Below, piece by piece: positions 23,070 to 36,779 of a stretch of DNA of 64,000 nt. Numbering within the stretch: the stretch's first letter is position 1; each line of letters opens with the position of its first letter. The notes below the pieces were generated by a model. It made no database searches and had not been told where the DNA came from. It was given only the letters and a program-made list of their open reading frames with translations. This DNA comes from Lithospermum erythrorhizon. Taxonomy: Eukaryota; Streptophyta; Magnoliopsida; Boraginales; Boraginaceae. The DNA is taken from contig JADFUC010002139.1 of NCBI GenBank assembly GCA_019722365.1, forward strand, positions 62,001 through 126,000. Reading direction: 5' to 3'. The position numbers and the translations under genes are program-made.

Positions 23070-26000
23070 AACCTTTATGATAACAAATTACCTTACGCAG
23101 TAGGGAATAAAACATACATAGCATACCCTCAACGAAGCAAATCACAAACGTAAAAAAGATACACAATAATATAACCAACACGTGACACCAAATGTGTATA
23201 ACCGAGTCCAAAACACACAAGAGGAAGCCAAGCATTATAAGGAAAGAAACAACGGCTACAGTACATTTAGTATAAAGACAAAAATGACATAATTTCTCCC
23301 TTTGCTTATTAACAAAAAGCGGAGGTCAAGAGCATCCTAAGGCATATCAAGGAAGCGGGACGGGCGGCCATAATCGGTAGATGGAATCTCTAGACGCGCC
23401 ACGGCCATCGTCTGTGGGCTCCTTTCTTCGCCCGATGCTAAAAAATCTCACGATACTCGTATACCAGATTGCTGCTCCCTTTGATGCCTATGCACCGAGT
23501 CTCGGCTCTCAAAGTCTCTTACGCAATCCTCAGCCCGACCTCTCTAAGGCATTCACTGGCTCTGATCAGATGGCCCCTACCAACATCATCACCTCACTTC
23601 TCACCTGGCCGTGATCCTTTGAACCACATGCTTCCTCTCGACGTCATGAAATGCCTGCTCTTCCTAGAGCGCATCATTACGCTCTTACCACCCTCCCGAA
23701 TCTAATCCCATTCTCCGTTGCAAAGATCCCCAACGAATTTTGACCCCGCATCCCAATGTGAAAGTATCCACCTCCATTGCAACACGATGAAGACACGCTT
23801 AAGGTAACTATTTGAACCATGGTGATAATTGTTTCATTGCCGCAGAAAGTACGCCGAATTTGGTCAATGAGGCGTAGGTGTGCCGATTTTCTGGCGGTGG
23901 ATCAATTTGTGTATAACTATGTAATTTGTGAGCCGAAGTTCGGCTCACTATTGGATGCCAAGGGAGTGAATAATTTCGGATAAGGCTAAGTGGAAAACCG
24001 CTCATCTCCCCTCATACTGACCTCGCTGCGCCAAGATAGCTCGCCGATGTTCGGGCGCGAGTCGACAAGTGTCTTAAGTAGGTTCACCCAGAAGATTACC
24101 CACCTAATGTCCTCAGAAAGTCACAAGTAAAAATCAATCGAACCCTCTATACGCTAACCTTTAAGTGCCTTTCAAAATCATTCAAGCTTCTAACTTTGAC
24201 TTTCTGATCCACACATAACAAACATTTTAGCCCCACCCATCGAGAATATCTTGATAGAAAAGTCATGCTTATTCAACCAACGAATAAAAGGTTCATGGAC
24301 TGTAAACTTGCTTCAGAGCGAAAGTAGTCCACCCTCGATATTCACCCCCGCCCAAGTCAGATGGCTTAATCTCATTTTATGGAGAGCGCGACAATCAAGG
24401 ACATCTACGTTACCGGCCTCCTCGACTTAACGGTGGAGTTTTGACGCAGTCGAGAACTCCTCGACGAAATGTAGGTTCGATGGCGCCTCTTTTGACTTCT
24501 TTGAGTTTCTCTGGGGTGCCATTTCGTGTTCGGCGAATAGAAGAATTTTACTTTTTGGTGGAAATGGTTGATTTCTTGGCGTGGAAATGGCCGTTGGCGT
24601 TTTATGGCAGTGAGGAGGCGCTGCTGGAGATCAAGAAACGGAGTGAAACCTATAAAAATCAGCCTGGGCTTATAGGCCCTAGATCGGGACTCCTTAGGGA
24701 GTGTCCCACTGTGGTCCCGATCAACTCCCGGCCGGGTCCTGATCCTACACAATGCCCGACGCCTGCATCGCAACTCCCGATCTTCTCCGAACTACATCGC
24801 TGCTCTCTCCACCTTTTGATGTCATCACTTATCATCTCTCGACTTTCCTAACGCTCAACTGGATCGAGAACTGAATTTTTGTGCCGGTAACCACTCAAAA
24901 ACCAACCAAGAGTAGTAAATCCTATTAATTTCCTGCATCATTTCCAATGTCCCTTATACGCCACCTAACACAGAGTGACCCAATACATAAAAAGAAGCAT
25001 ATAAACACATAAGACGCAAAGCATACGTGAAACACACATAAGTCAATTTAACGATAGAACAACATTTATACAAGAAAGTCAACATATATACCAAGTTCAC
25101 GCCGATTTTATTATATCGATCCTTAGGTAAAAGCTTAGTGAAAAATCTCCGCTAGTTGGTCATCTGCGCCTGGCAAATTTAGATTAATATTACCTTTGAA
25201 CATGATCACGAATAAACATGGCGAATTTCTCATGTGTTTGGTCCTTGAGGCCAACGGGTTCTTAGCAATATTAATGGCACACTAGTGTCACGCAGCGACC
25301 TAAATATGATCAAACTTAAGTCCAAAGTCTCTAAGGTCTGTTTCATCCATACAAAAATTTGACAATACAATGACCTACTTACAACATATTCGGCCTGAGG
25401 GATATGGCTACACTATTTTGCTTCTTTACTGTACTCAAGAGGCGAGACAAAGATTAAGTAGAAAGTGAAACCAATAGTGCTCTTCTATCTAACGTGCATC
25501 CCGCAAAATCAGTGATCTCAAAGAGATCTCATGAGATCAAAATTCTTATTCTTAAGTAGGTACCAAAGTCCAAAATCTACGGTTCCTTAACATAACGAAG
25601 AATATGTTTAATAGCTTTTAAGTGGGATTCCCTAGGACAAGATTGAAAACGAGCACATAAACAAACAAAATAAAACATACATCGACGCGACACGCAGCAT
25701 AGTTAAGGCTACCGATCATAACACCTCATATTGCTGTCTCATCGACGACTCTAATTGCTCATCCTTGTCCAGCTTCACGCTGCTACTGTGTGCTTATCAC
25801 CTTTTGTATCTTCGGCCATATGTCAAACTTTTTGATAAGATCCTGGTAAACTTACTTTGGGATATAGCATAAAATCTTCCATGATTGGGTCCTAGAAAGA
25901 AGTTAATCTCTCCATCATACTCATCTCAACTCATCGGTCATCATTCGTGAGAGAATTCTTCACACAAATGCATCATTAGTAGAACCGACACATAATATCA

Positions 26001-26669
26001 TCTACATAGATTCGACTATAATCTAGATGTTTGCCTTCAATAAAATCTACCCTTTCGATTTGTTATACCTCTCAACAAAAAGTCCGCTTTTATTTACAAA
26101 ACAATACCAGCTTTCATCAAGTTTATTTCGAAAAAATCCATTTTGTTCCAATTATTGTTCTATCATGTAGGTTTTCAACCAAATGACTTTAAGCATCTTC
26201 GAATTGTTCATGTTCTTTTTCATGGATATTACCTATTCCGGATCATCTGTAGCCTGCTTAATATTTAAATGTATGAATCGAGAGACCTAAGCACCATGTG
26301 AGTAAACATTATTGACAGAATTACGAGTAGTCATACTCTCACGGATCACCAATGTTAAGTGCCCGAGGATGACTCTTTACCGCTCGTAGGCTTAGGTAGA
26401 TCGTCATGAGTACTTCCATGCAAGTAGTCATTCACATCTTGAGGTTTATCTTCCTCCCTAAGTAGCCCTCAATAGGTGCTTCTTTTTGAGGGCTCTTCCT
26501 TTGAGGGTTCCTCAAGAATGGTTGGTATATTTTCCATCTCAATACCTACTAACTCATCATCATCTTCAACAAACCGCTATACAAAAAAGGATTAGATTCA
26601 TCAAAAGAAACTTGAATAGACTCTTGAATACATTGTCTTTATTATATATAACATATGCTCTACTATGTG
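23070..26669 (-). pseudogene. Copia pol remnant (RT and RNase H) and downstream spacer
   Basis: RT motifs lie on the minus strand at about 25600-26300 and RNase H at about 25180-25440, in shifting frames with stops. The 2.1 kb between RNase H and the 3' LTR (23070-25180) is richer in GC and has several 65-136-codon open frames, but none resembles a known protein. It may correspond to the extra 3' region found in some Copia lineages. Integrase and gag are absent. Confidence 0.65.
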
Positions 26670-27786
26670 GATGGTAATAACCTTAAAAATAGATTCATTC
26701 CGATTTAGCATCGAATTTTTCAAGTTGATCTTAGTATTTATAAAATAATTATAATAAATATGCAAAAATAAAACAAATAATATAAATAAGATATGAAGGT
26801 AGATAAATGAAATAGCAAGGGAAATAAAATGACCTCCGGCGCTTAACGAGCTTTGCTCTCCCAAGTGCTCGACTTTCCAACCTAGATTTCTGTGAATAAT
26901 CACCACTATGAATATGGAGAAAAACTCCAGCCTGTACACCTAAAGAACTAAACAAAATATGGTGAATCTCCTTCAGTAACTCCTACGCAAGAAACCCAAA
27001 GCCCCCGCTTTTAGAATTTCGATTCTCTTTAATCTCCCGATTAAGAACCCAAGTCACTACTCAGATTTTAAATCTATCAATATAATATTAAACGAACGAG
27101 ACAAATGTTTATGAAACATCTAAGCTATCAAGTTTTAAGAGAGATCAAGAATGCCTTTTTGCTTTGAGAAATAATATGACAAATATAGCCACCCCGTAAA
27201 TCGCAAAAAGTTTGATAAAAAAGTTGGCGAGGCGGCTTTTAGAGTTCGAAAAGTCACAGAAAGTAGGTTCGGGACCCAGGCCGGGAGTAAGCCACAGGGG
27301 TTCTCGACTCATGTCCCACCTCCGTCTTAAGAGAGCCGGGACTTCGGGACAAGTTCGAGACTACCCTGGTCCCGACCTTTTAGTCCTACCTTCACGGATT
27401 CTTTTACAAAAATGTGTTTTAAAACCTAATTTTGACCTTTAATTAAGCCAGCGAATTTCAAACTCAAGCATACACAATCATAATGGGTCTAATTAAGCTT
27501 AATTCAAGTTCTAACTGCCCACATTGAAAACTTTAAATGATTCAATTCATATTAAAACTTTACTCTTAATCTCTAATAAAAAACAAGTTTAGTATGTAGA
27601 TTTCTTACATAATGCCTGTTTTAATCAAAGCATTTAAGTCTTCAACTCTTCAAGACGGCTCGATCCTTTGACATAAAGTTAAGCTCATGATTTACTACTG
27701 CACTACTAAAACATCAAAAGATATTAGTATCAATGTTGTAATTTGTTATCTTTGAAACGTAGAGTCTAAGGATCCGTGGATCAACA
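26670..27786 (-). repeat. 5' LTR of the minus-strand Copia element
   Basis: It is the partner of 21850-23069. Just inside it, near 26645-26665, GCTCTACTATGTGG resembles a decayed complement of the initiator-Met primer-binding site TGGTATCAGAGC. That places the LTR edge near 26670 and confirms the orientation. Confidence 0.65.
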
Positions 27787-30700
27787 TTTAGAATTCAAGC
27801 AGGCGACGCATCTCTATTAATGCTTATACTACTCAAAAGGTTGATTAAATTGGGTATCTAGTTAAATGTTGTTCTTTGTTCTCAACTTTATGTACATATA
27901 TACCTCCCTTATTCAACTATTGAACGAAGTGTCTCACTGTCTCAGGTACATATACTTGATCAATAATGAAACTGGATTCCTCTAGCTTCGAGTAAGTCAA
28001 TAGAGATATCAAACTAGGCAACCTTCAAGATCACTCATTAGAATTTATAATCCGATTTCCGCTTCTATTTACAACTTCAAAGTTGTAAATCAGATTATTT
28101 TATGTGTCTTCCGTAGTCATTTGTCAAAGGCTTAAACTTGGCTACTTTAACAAGCATGTTCATAACTCTATTTATCGCCATTTCAAATTAACCGAGATCG
28201 ATTTATCGTCTCTGTTAGTTTAAGTAATCATACAAATGCAATCCCCTTTCATTTCATTACTCTTCTTCCTCTTTATACAACTTTATAACGCTGAGAAAAG
28301 TTGTATTTCTTGATGATTCTTTCTTAAGAGAGTTCACTGATCCCGGTTAAATATTCATCAAGATAAGCGGCATAACTCCAACTTATCTCGAGTCTAATAT
28401 TAATCGGTCTCTATGATTTCTAGTAGCCTGAGCCATCCCTCAATTCTATAGAAACTTGCATACAATCTATGTAGTTGTGTTATTCTTTATCATTAGGGTA
28501 TCTTTCACACACTAATCTGCATATACTAGGTAGCTCACACTGACCTTCTTGTCTTTACAGGAATACTAGTTTCCATTAATGAATTCAAACTATTTGAACT
28601 GTTCATCAACTTATGTATATGTCAACTATTGTATATCTTGATAATCTAAAATATCATGATTGATAAGAATATACTCCCTCTCCGCTCAGACTTTGAAAGT
28701 GTAAAATACAATTTCTACGCTGTGTTTATTAACCATATTTTGAAATAAAAAATGTTTTACAAAGACAAGTAAAAGAGAAACGTAAGCGAAGTATACCTTT
28801 TTCAGTTCAAGAATCACCTTGATTTGAAAATTCTGTTTATCAATCTAATATTGTAAATATGGATATTTCCATTCGATTAATTATTTATGCTATGATATCT
28901 ATTTATTTTTGATAAACTAGTTATCTCGAGTTAACCGTTAATATCCAAATCAGATTTGGAATATTTAAGCTATCTCCCAGAATATGTAAAACTATATCCA
29001 AGTCATACAAACTCTAAATCATCATCTTGTTGTTCATGATCAGATAAAATATCACCTTTATTAAGATACTATCAAAGAATAAATAAGCTTCGTCTTAAGT
29101 CTTATAATTTATTAACTACTTAACTCAAAGCGAAAGTTCTATAAGATCTTGAATTTGACTATTATAGAATAATTCCATAAATACATCTCAAAGTATATTC
29201 TAGACGCTGATTAGTTTGGTATCCATTTGTCTAATGCGGTAAGCTATGCTAATGAATATGTTTGAAATTTATTAGATGAAACTAATTCAACTAAGAACAC
29301 GTCTCCTTAACAATGTAAAGAATATTAAATGTTTGTCAAGCACTCAATTATTTGAACTATTCAAACATTATTATTGTATTTCAATAATACAGTTGTAAAT
29401 ATATACATTAATATTTTCATGATTGTATCAATGAGTAAATGAGAGAGCAAGCTTCTATTTCTTAGTCTCATAAATCTTCATTTATGACTTTTAATAAATA
29501 CACAGCTCCAAACATTTAATGTTAAGTTAATGGATGATTACCCAATTATGAATTTCAAGTGTTATTCACATTTAATCATATTATTCAAAATATATGATAT
29601 CAAAGATTCCATCTCTATGATCTTTCATTTATGTGATTTCTATTTTGAAATTCAATAGCCTTATGAGATTTAGTTTCAAGTCATCATACTTGAATTCTTT
29701 TGAGCATACATGCTTTTTTCGCGATTATTTATTGCTTGTCTAACTAACATAATCTGGTATATAATATCGCTTGGCAACTTTATATAAAATATTAATAAGC
29801 AACTAATTGAATTAATCTCAAAGCATAAAAGAATCATTCATGTTCAAAATATAAATAAAATGTCAATCCTGATCACAACAGGAAGCAAACTAGACAATAC
29901 GAGTCATAAAAACAAATTTGGTTCAAATAAAACGAGCAAATAAGTCCTCCGGTACTCATCTCATGCTACCAAGTGGCCCGTACCATCTCCAAGAATCTTC
30001 AACTCTGATGATCTTGCACATTTCAAAAATGTCAGTATAACGATTAATGTCAACAACATTAACGTATCAGAAAGTGAAGTATCTCAAGTCATAACGTGGT
30101 CAGCATCGGACGACTCAGCGATCAAACCACGATCAATACAGTGGTAAAAGGTTTTAGCAATCTTTCTCCGACGATCAAAGTAGTTACTGTTAGAATCTAT
30201 GAATTTAATCGATAAACACTAATTCATATATCCCGGATTCTCAAAATAATGCAATTAATCTAAACATAAAATGACAAATGGAATATAAGAATTTTACATT
30301 CAATCAGAAGCCGATCAACCCAATTCCCCACGAAAATTTGAAAGCCTCCCTCAAGATCCTCTCCAACATTTGTTCAACACCGACGAGATGTCCCTCTGCA
30401 TCGCACACACCTCGGCTATGAATCGAACCGTGGTAGTCAACTCATGTAGCTTAGCGACGAAGGAATCGGAAGATAAATCTTCCAATTCTCTGCAGGCGAG
30501 GCTGGCTATTCTTCTGAGGGGTGGAGGCTTTTGTGATTCTTATGCCGCTAAAAACCCAATCCCCTCTTAAATACCTGCCCCAAAATTCCACCTCATAAGA
30601 ACTCGCTAAATCACTTAACTCGTTAACTTAATTAGACCAAGGTTTAACTCTAATTAAATAATAAGTTACTAGTGAGTTGTTCTATTTTAATTAACTTAAC

Positions 30701-33200
30701 AAGTCAATTAAAAATACTAACGAGTCACCATCGAATAGCTATCAAGTTATTCATCTATCTCAATCATTAATTGATTAAATTTTGCAGTTTAACTAATTGA
30801 TGTTCATCAACATATATATTTGACAATATAAATATCGGTAGAAATACATTTCTCAATATACAAGTCTCGCTTTAATTTCATTCATGAAATATTATTCAAT
30901 ATCATTGTAATGCCATTTAATCTTCTAGGCTCAGATAATAGTAACTCAGATAATAAATAATAATTCCCACCAATTACTATTATTATAAATTCCATTGAAT
31001 TTAGCAAGATCTAGCAATCGCCTATAACCCCTTAAATTATCATGAGAACTCAAACTAAGAATATACAATTACCAAGTGAATACTAAGTTCCAAAGAATCG
31101 TTAATTTTAACTGCTAACCTGCAAATGAATCGATACACAATTGTCTCAACGCGTATAATAAAAGGGAATCAATTCTCATTGATTTCAAACACTTTCAACC
31201 TTTCCATGAAGGCTGGGAGAGTCCCAATCGAGCATAAACTCCGATCCGTCTGGAAATCAGTAATTTGACCTCGAGATGATACTTGCTAGAACGAGATAAG
31301 GCTCTTTAACTCTCAAGGAGCGATCATATACTCATCATACTAAAGTTTGTCTTCATCAGGATCTGAATCCTTTGGAACTTTCGGGGGTCATTAAGTAAAA
31401 CATATTCAATATACGCTCGTGAATGAACACCTTTCTCAAATGTCTTACTACTCAAACTGGCTCTGAGTGGACTCACGTAGGGACGAATCCTTTCACATCC
31501 GATCGAAAGGCACTCACAGAAGAAAAGGGACTCATGATAAACTACAACAGAAAATACATAAAAACAGAGCAACTTAGTTTACATGTCATAAATAATATTC
31601 TAAAATGAGATAATAGAATAACTATACTAGTGTTAACAATCTGACTTAACACACAAAGTATACCAAGAACCTATATAACTTAAGCCGAATGGCAAGACGA
31701 CACGCTTCCTCGAGCTTAAGCCATAGTACAAGCAAGTATTAATCACAAATTATTTAATTATCATAACTTTGCCACATTAAAAAGCTCATCCTAGACTGTA
31801 TTAAAACCCTTATGTCAACGGGCCCACGCCGCATAAATAACTTTAGACTATTCCATCGTATCAGACTCACCGTGAAAGAGGATTAAATATAATCGAACGT
31901 GAATCAGAACAATGTAAGTCTGGCTCCAACAAATAACTTAGATTTGTCATCGTATTAGCATCCAGATGCATGAGACGCCTATACTGAAGCAGTGCCCATT
32001 TAATATGCTGATCCTTTCTCGACTTTTTATATTTCAATGACATTAACTACTTATTCATTAGGTTGTTGGTTTGTTATATTTTATCGATTTTTACGATCAT
32101 GTCAACATATCAATCAAACAAGCAAAAGCACCTTATTTAATCATAAGAAAAATATAACACTTTATTAGAAATCATTATATAATTAGTAGTAAAAAATCTT
32201 TCAAAATTAGACTAGTTCAAAACTATATTTAGTTTCATAAATAACTTTCTTATTGGTCATATTATCTATATAATATAATAATATATCATAAAGTCCATAG
32301 CATCCATCAAATATAATATATTATATTATGCATGATAAATAATTAGTATTATATTTAACATACATGTTATTTGACGTAAGCAGAGAAAGAGTACATATCA
32401 GATGTCAAGAATATTTATCAAATGAAATAAATTATTTAATTTGTCTACAAGAAGCAAACTTAAAATCTAATTCTATGTTCATTATCTAATATTAAATTGT
32501 GTTAATTAATATCTAATATTAAAATAAGTATTTTCTAAAAATACTATTTTACACTTATGATGATTAATTCCTAAATTATTATAATTTGAAACTCTAATTA
32601 TCTAATAATTAGAGGTCTCAACTTTAATTAAATCAATTTCTAAAATCTTATAATTAAACCTAATCAAAATTAGAATTTAATTAATAAATATTCATAGCTT
32701 TAATTGATTCCAAGAAATAATTAAATTTAATCTAATCTTATTAGAACTAATTTTAATGTGGTTAAAATAATTGATTAGAATAATTTTAACCAAGAAATTA
32801 AATTAATCCAATTTATGTCCAATAAATCAATTCTAAAAAAATTCATTTGACACCGAAGCCGATCAAATCAAAACTCAAATGATCCTTTAAAACTAAAGTT
32901 CGACTAACACAGCTCAAGGCCCATCAAGGCCCAATTCAGAACTTTTATTTGTGTAAATATAATAAAATCCCAAAAATCCTAAAGACATATTTGAAAATTT
33001 GGCCTGCTACTAAATACTCGAAATAATTACGCTTAATTATATTTAATTAACAATAACATAACTCTTCTATCGAACTAAAATATCATTAATTAAAAATTAA
33101 CATGCAAGAGTCCATAACAAAGAAAAACGGAGGTTATTTATATAATCAGAATCACGTGCAGACTGCCTCGAGGCCATCGGTTGATGTCTTGTGTACGTAT
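27787..33200. other. AT-rich repeat-derived region without a supportable gene
   Basis: About 5.4 kb with no frame that resembles a known family. The part at about 30190-30620 has an even base composition and a short open frame (30370-30570), and resembles LTR sequence in texture. I could not pair it with another copy here. The rest may be the decayed interior of the element bounded by the LTR-like repeats at 21.15-21.85 and 33.2-33.87 kb. No RT, integrase or gag motif was recognised. Confidence 0.4.
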
Positions 33201-33204
33201 CTAA

Positions 33205-33870
33205 ATGATTTTAAACTAATCTGAGGCTTAATACTAGGAATACTACGTTTGATATACAAAATAATAAATACGATCATGTCATCGTCTTTCCTAATAATAT
33301 AATAATGGCAAATGAATGTATGTGTTCCTCACAATACCCAAAGTAGAGTATTCCAAGAGCCCACACTATCAAATTATCCGAACTCCTCCAAAGAAGGCTT
33401 TACTAACGATTGTGTGTCAAAACCTAGAAACAAACTAGTTAAAATTATTCTCTCTCAGTGAGGGGTCTGGCCTAGAATCCAAAGAGAGGGCGGAGATGAA
33501 AGACTTCAACTCCAAAAAAGTTGGGAGAAGGGCTAAATGAAAATAACGGGTGACGCTTATTTATAAAGCCAATCACAAGAGATTCAAGGAGGACGGACTC
33601 CTCCATCCTCATCCACCCATAGCCGCCCAACGCCTCAAGTCTCTTTGAAATCAATTTTGCCTTTAATATTTCCTTCATGCTTCACTTGTAATCTTGGAAG
33701 TTATAATAGATTTATTATTAGTTCGGGTTTACTATTCAGACAGTGACCTCTTGGCGACGGATCGACAAGAGTAATATATTAGAAAATATTAACCGTTAAG
33801 ATCTTTAATATATGACATGAAGCGGATCTCAGTAGCTCATCATAAATTTCTAATGTCGAAACCGTAAAGA
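33205..33870 (-). repeat. LTR-like repeat, partner of 21.15-21.85 kb
   Basis: It aligns with 21150-21848 in the same orientation and order, with blocks such as ACAATACCCAAAG.AGA, TCCTCCATCCTCATCC, GTAATATATTAGA and AATATTAACCG. Read on the minus strand it has a TATA-like CTTTATAAATAAGCG near 33555. There are no recognisable LTR termini or target duplication, so the limits are approximate. Confidence 0.55.
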
Positions 33871-33999
33871 TTAAATATTAATTATCCAATAATTAATATA
33901 TATTGAACTTCTATAATTTTGAATGTATAAATCGATCAGATAATCAAATTGTTTAATTTATATTTTCTGCCAGTTCTATTATCTCATAGTTTCAAATAA

Positions 34000-35214
34000 A
34001 GAATACCCCTGGCCCTAAAATAGTATATAATGGACGCCACAAGCCACAAACTAAGGTCGCTTAAGTTTTACTCACTCGTATATGAGCAACAAATTATAAT
34101 AGTAGTCTAACAAAAATATATAAAATATTTGATTCAAAGTTCACCACTTAATAGTAAAGTGATATCAAGATGTCCCTCAAAGGTTAAATATTACAAGTCT
34201 TTTCGATCAACAATATTGAAAACATCAACCAATTGTCCAAGATAAGACTCCAAATAAATATTCTAATCAAATAAAGAAACTTCATAAAATAACTTCCACC
34301 CAACAATCATCTCCTACTACTCCTCATATGAAATGATTGAAAAATAAGGGTGAGCTATAAGCCCCGTAAACAACTCACTACCCTCTAATATAAGGGATGA
34401 GCAAAGTTCAAAATCCATATTTACATATAAGTATAATCTTTCATAAATTAATTTATAAATCAATCAACCAACAACACCAGACAATCAAATAATAACAATA
34501 ATAATGCACAAATGTTCCACATATTAAATGCATGATCCGACCTACACAATGCATAACTTCATCTCATAGAAGTAACATATATCTCATACTCAGTCATAAC
34601 AAATACATGTTGGTAAGTAACTGAGATTACAATCATCGTCAAAGTTGCTACATTTAACTATTGCAACATACGTTGCCAAATTGATTATACTCCCGTCAGG
34701 CAAAGGTCCACGACTATACTCCCGTCGAGAGGGTCATACACTCATTCCGTCAATTCACAGTTTCATTGATCATTCCGCCAATTCACAGTTCCACTAATTA
34801 CAACACTTAACCCATCGCATAAACACAACACATTCACAATGAAACTAATGAACACAAAAGTATCTCAAATATCACATGCACACAATTACACATTTGAAAG
34901 GCTCGATCTCGTTTTTATAATATTATTATAATAAACATTTTCAAAATAGCATTTTCATATTATACTAGCATGAATAACGAGTTAATGGTAATCACTTACT
35001 TCTATAATGGCACTTCAAATTAGTACCCAATCGCTCTAACGATGATAAACACAATCACAATAAATAAGAATACTCGACAACATACAAATCTACTATATCA
35101 AATTTTATTAATTAATTAATTATCCCAACTATGTAACTATGCAAATAAAATTACTAAACCATAATTTATTAATTAAATAGATATTATGACTAAAATAATA
35201 TACGGGATATTACA
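34000..35214 (-). repeat. Probable Ty3/gypsy LTR, minus strand
   Basis: The right end, ACGGGATATTACA at 35202-35214, is the complement of TGTAATATCCCGT, the usual start of many plant Ty3/gypsy (Tekay/Del-like) LTRs. The body resembles in texture the two solo LTRs at 38.1 and 55.7 kb, with CAATTCACAGTT and ACTCCCGTC repeated inside (about 34690-34790). The left end was not located, and no interior domain is adjacent. Confidence 0.5.
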
Positions 35215-35269
35215 AAACATGTGATCGACGGGAGCTTGAGAAGAATATGTTTAATTACATGCAATAGAT

Positions 35270-35358
35270 ATAAATTACATGAGAGTTATAGAAAAGTAAA
35301 AAAAGCGTAATGTTATAAATTACATGAGAGTTATAGAAAAGTAAAAAAAGGTAATGTT
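35270..35358 (+). repeat. 45-bp tandem duplication
   Basis: Two copies, 35270-35314 and 35315-35358, begin ATAAATTACATGAGAGTTAT and end GTAATGTT. They differ by a single base (AAAGCG against AAAGG), so the duplication is recent. Confidence 0.9.
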
Positions 35359-36770
35359 GAGAGAATCAGTAGAATGGTCCCAAAGTTTTAATGTAAGTTT
35401 TCTGCATTTCTTAATTTCTCAATAGTAATAACGTAATAGTTTGGTCTCCGATTGACACAAATAATACACTTTGATTCCGAATTTGACGGCTTTGTTAAAT
35501 GATAACATCTAAGAACTAGGTCCATTTTTAGGCAAATTTGATACTTTGATGAACTTTGAGATGAACAATAAAAAACTAAACAATGTTGTTTATCTTTTAC
35601 CCACGGCTTTTAATAAGTCTTCGTCAGGTTGACTTATTACAAGTTTAAACACTATCTTCATTTGTATTGAACTCTAAATTAGTGAACCACCCATCTCTAG
35701 ATTTAAAATCTTCATTTGTTTATTTTTTAATGGTGAAAAGAAATCTCGGCGGTCCTCGAGGCTTTTGAAGGTTGAGAAGACTTCTGCTACTTTGTGTAGA
35801 TGATTGGAGTCGACTGTTCAGGGTTTGAGAAATGAGTCTAATGATTTATATCACAACATTCATAGGAGGAATGGGTTAAATATATTTTTGGGAATAAGCT
35901 TAAAACGAAATTGTTTCGGTAAAGAAAAGTTATTACTTTGCCTCAGAAGTTTATTCAAAATAGTAAATTTGTTCCAAAAGTGGACCCAATAAGGTTCAAT
36001 TTGACAAAGGACCTCAATTAGTTCAAAGTTTATCACCCATCAAAATTCACAAGTACCAATCGAATAAAGAATGAAATCATGTATAAAAAAGAGGGCAAAG
36101 GTTCAAACTTGGCAGCTTCAAATATTTTAACTTTTAAGACTTCCTTCTATTACTCAAAAACTATCAACTTTTTAATATCGATAAATCTATATGACTTTAT
36201 TTGATTATTGAATTGTTAATCTAAATCTCATTTCTTCTACAGCTACTAGAACATATTTATTCAAATCCAACATTCTTCCCTATAATTTTTTGAGATCTCT
36301 TATAAAATAATAGTATATAAAAAATTTAATGTATATTTTGAACCGCCAGTTCGATTCATCTAGATCTGCCCCTAGTATCACCATCTTAGTTTAACTCTTC
36401 TGTCAAGTTGGGATCAAAATGCAATATTTGTAGCAATATTAGGGATCATACTGTTTCGTTGCCACTATTGGTGATCAAAGTATAACGTGATCTCACTTTG
36501 GGACCATTTCACTAATTTACTCCCGGATGTTGCAAGGTTAGATAATTAGATTACTATAACCTAATTTCATCTATAAGTTCATTCATTATTAACTCGATTG
36601 CAACTATAATTGTAAGTAGGTCGCTTATCAACTATAATTCTAACAAAAAGATAGCTACAAGCTTCTAACTACATGAGGATACTTAGGTTAGTTCATGACT
36701 GTATTGAAATCATAATAAAGATAGCATACTAGAATACTTCCTAACACCTCTTCTTACAACTTCTCAAGTA
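35359..36770. other. AT-rich intergenic sequence
   Basis: No gene is supportable here. The 62-codon frame at 35804-35992 has no recognisable homology. The sequence lies between gypsy LTR material and the LINE remnant. Confidence 0.4.
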
Positions 36771-36779
36771 AATTAAACT

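Larger units (their letters stand above)
21850..27786 (-). mobile_element. Degraded Copia retrotransposon, minus strand, with both LTRs
   Basis: Two aligned LTRs flank a 3.6-kb interior. On the minus strand the LTR starts TGTTGATCCACGGATCC (complement of 27770-27786), a common Copia LTR start. The interior encodes Copia RT and RNase H remnants on the minus strand: RNKLDE-like at about 26090-26140, NFFLGPNHGRFYAISQSKF-like at about 25840-25900, and SAKKQNSVAIS..AEYV...LWMKQTL-like RNase H at about 25300-25440. All are broken by stops. I see no gag, protease or integrase: the 5' LTR sits directly against the region just before RT, so the interior has suffered a large deletion. No target duplication was recognised. 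Confidence 0.75.

Noticed and set aside
24405..24851. Overlapping 122- and 136-codon frames on both strands
   Set aside because: They lie in the GC-richer 3' part of a decayed Copia element. Neither matches a known family, and overlap on both strands is typical of chance frames in such sequence.
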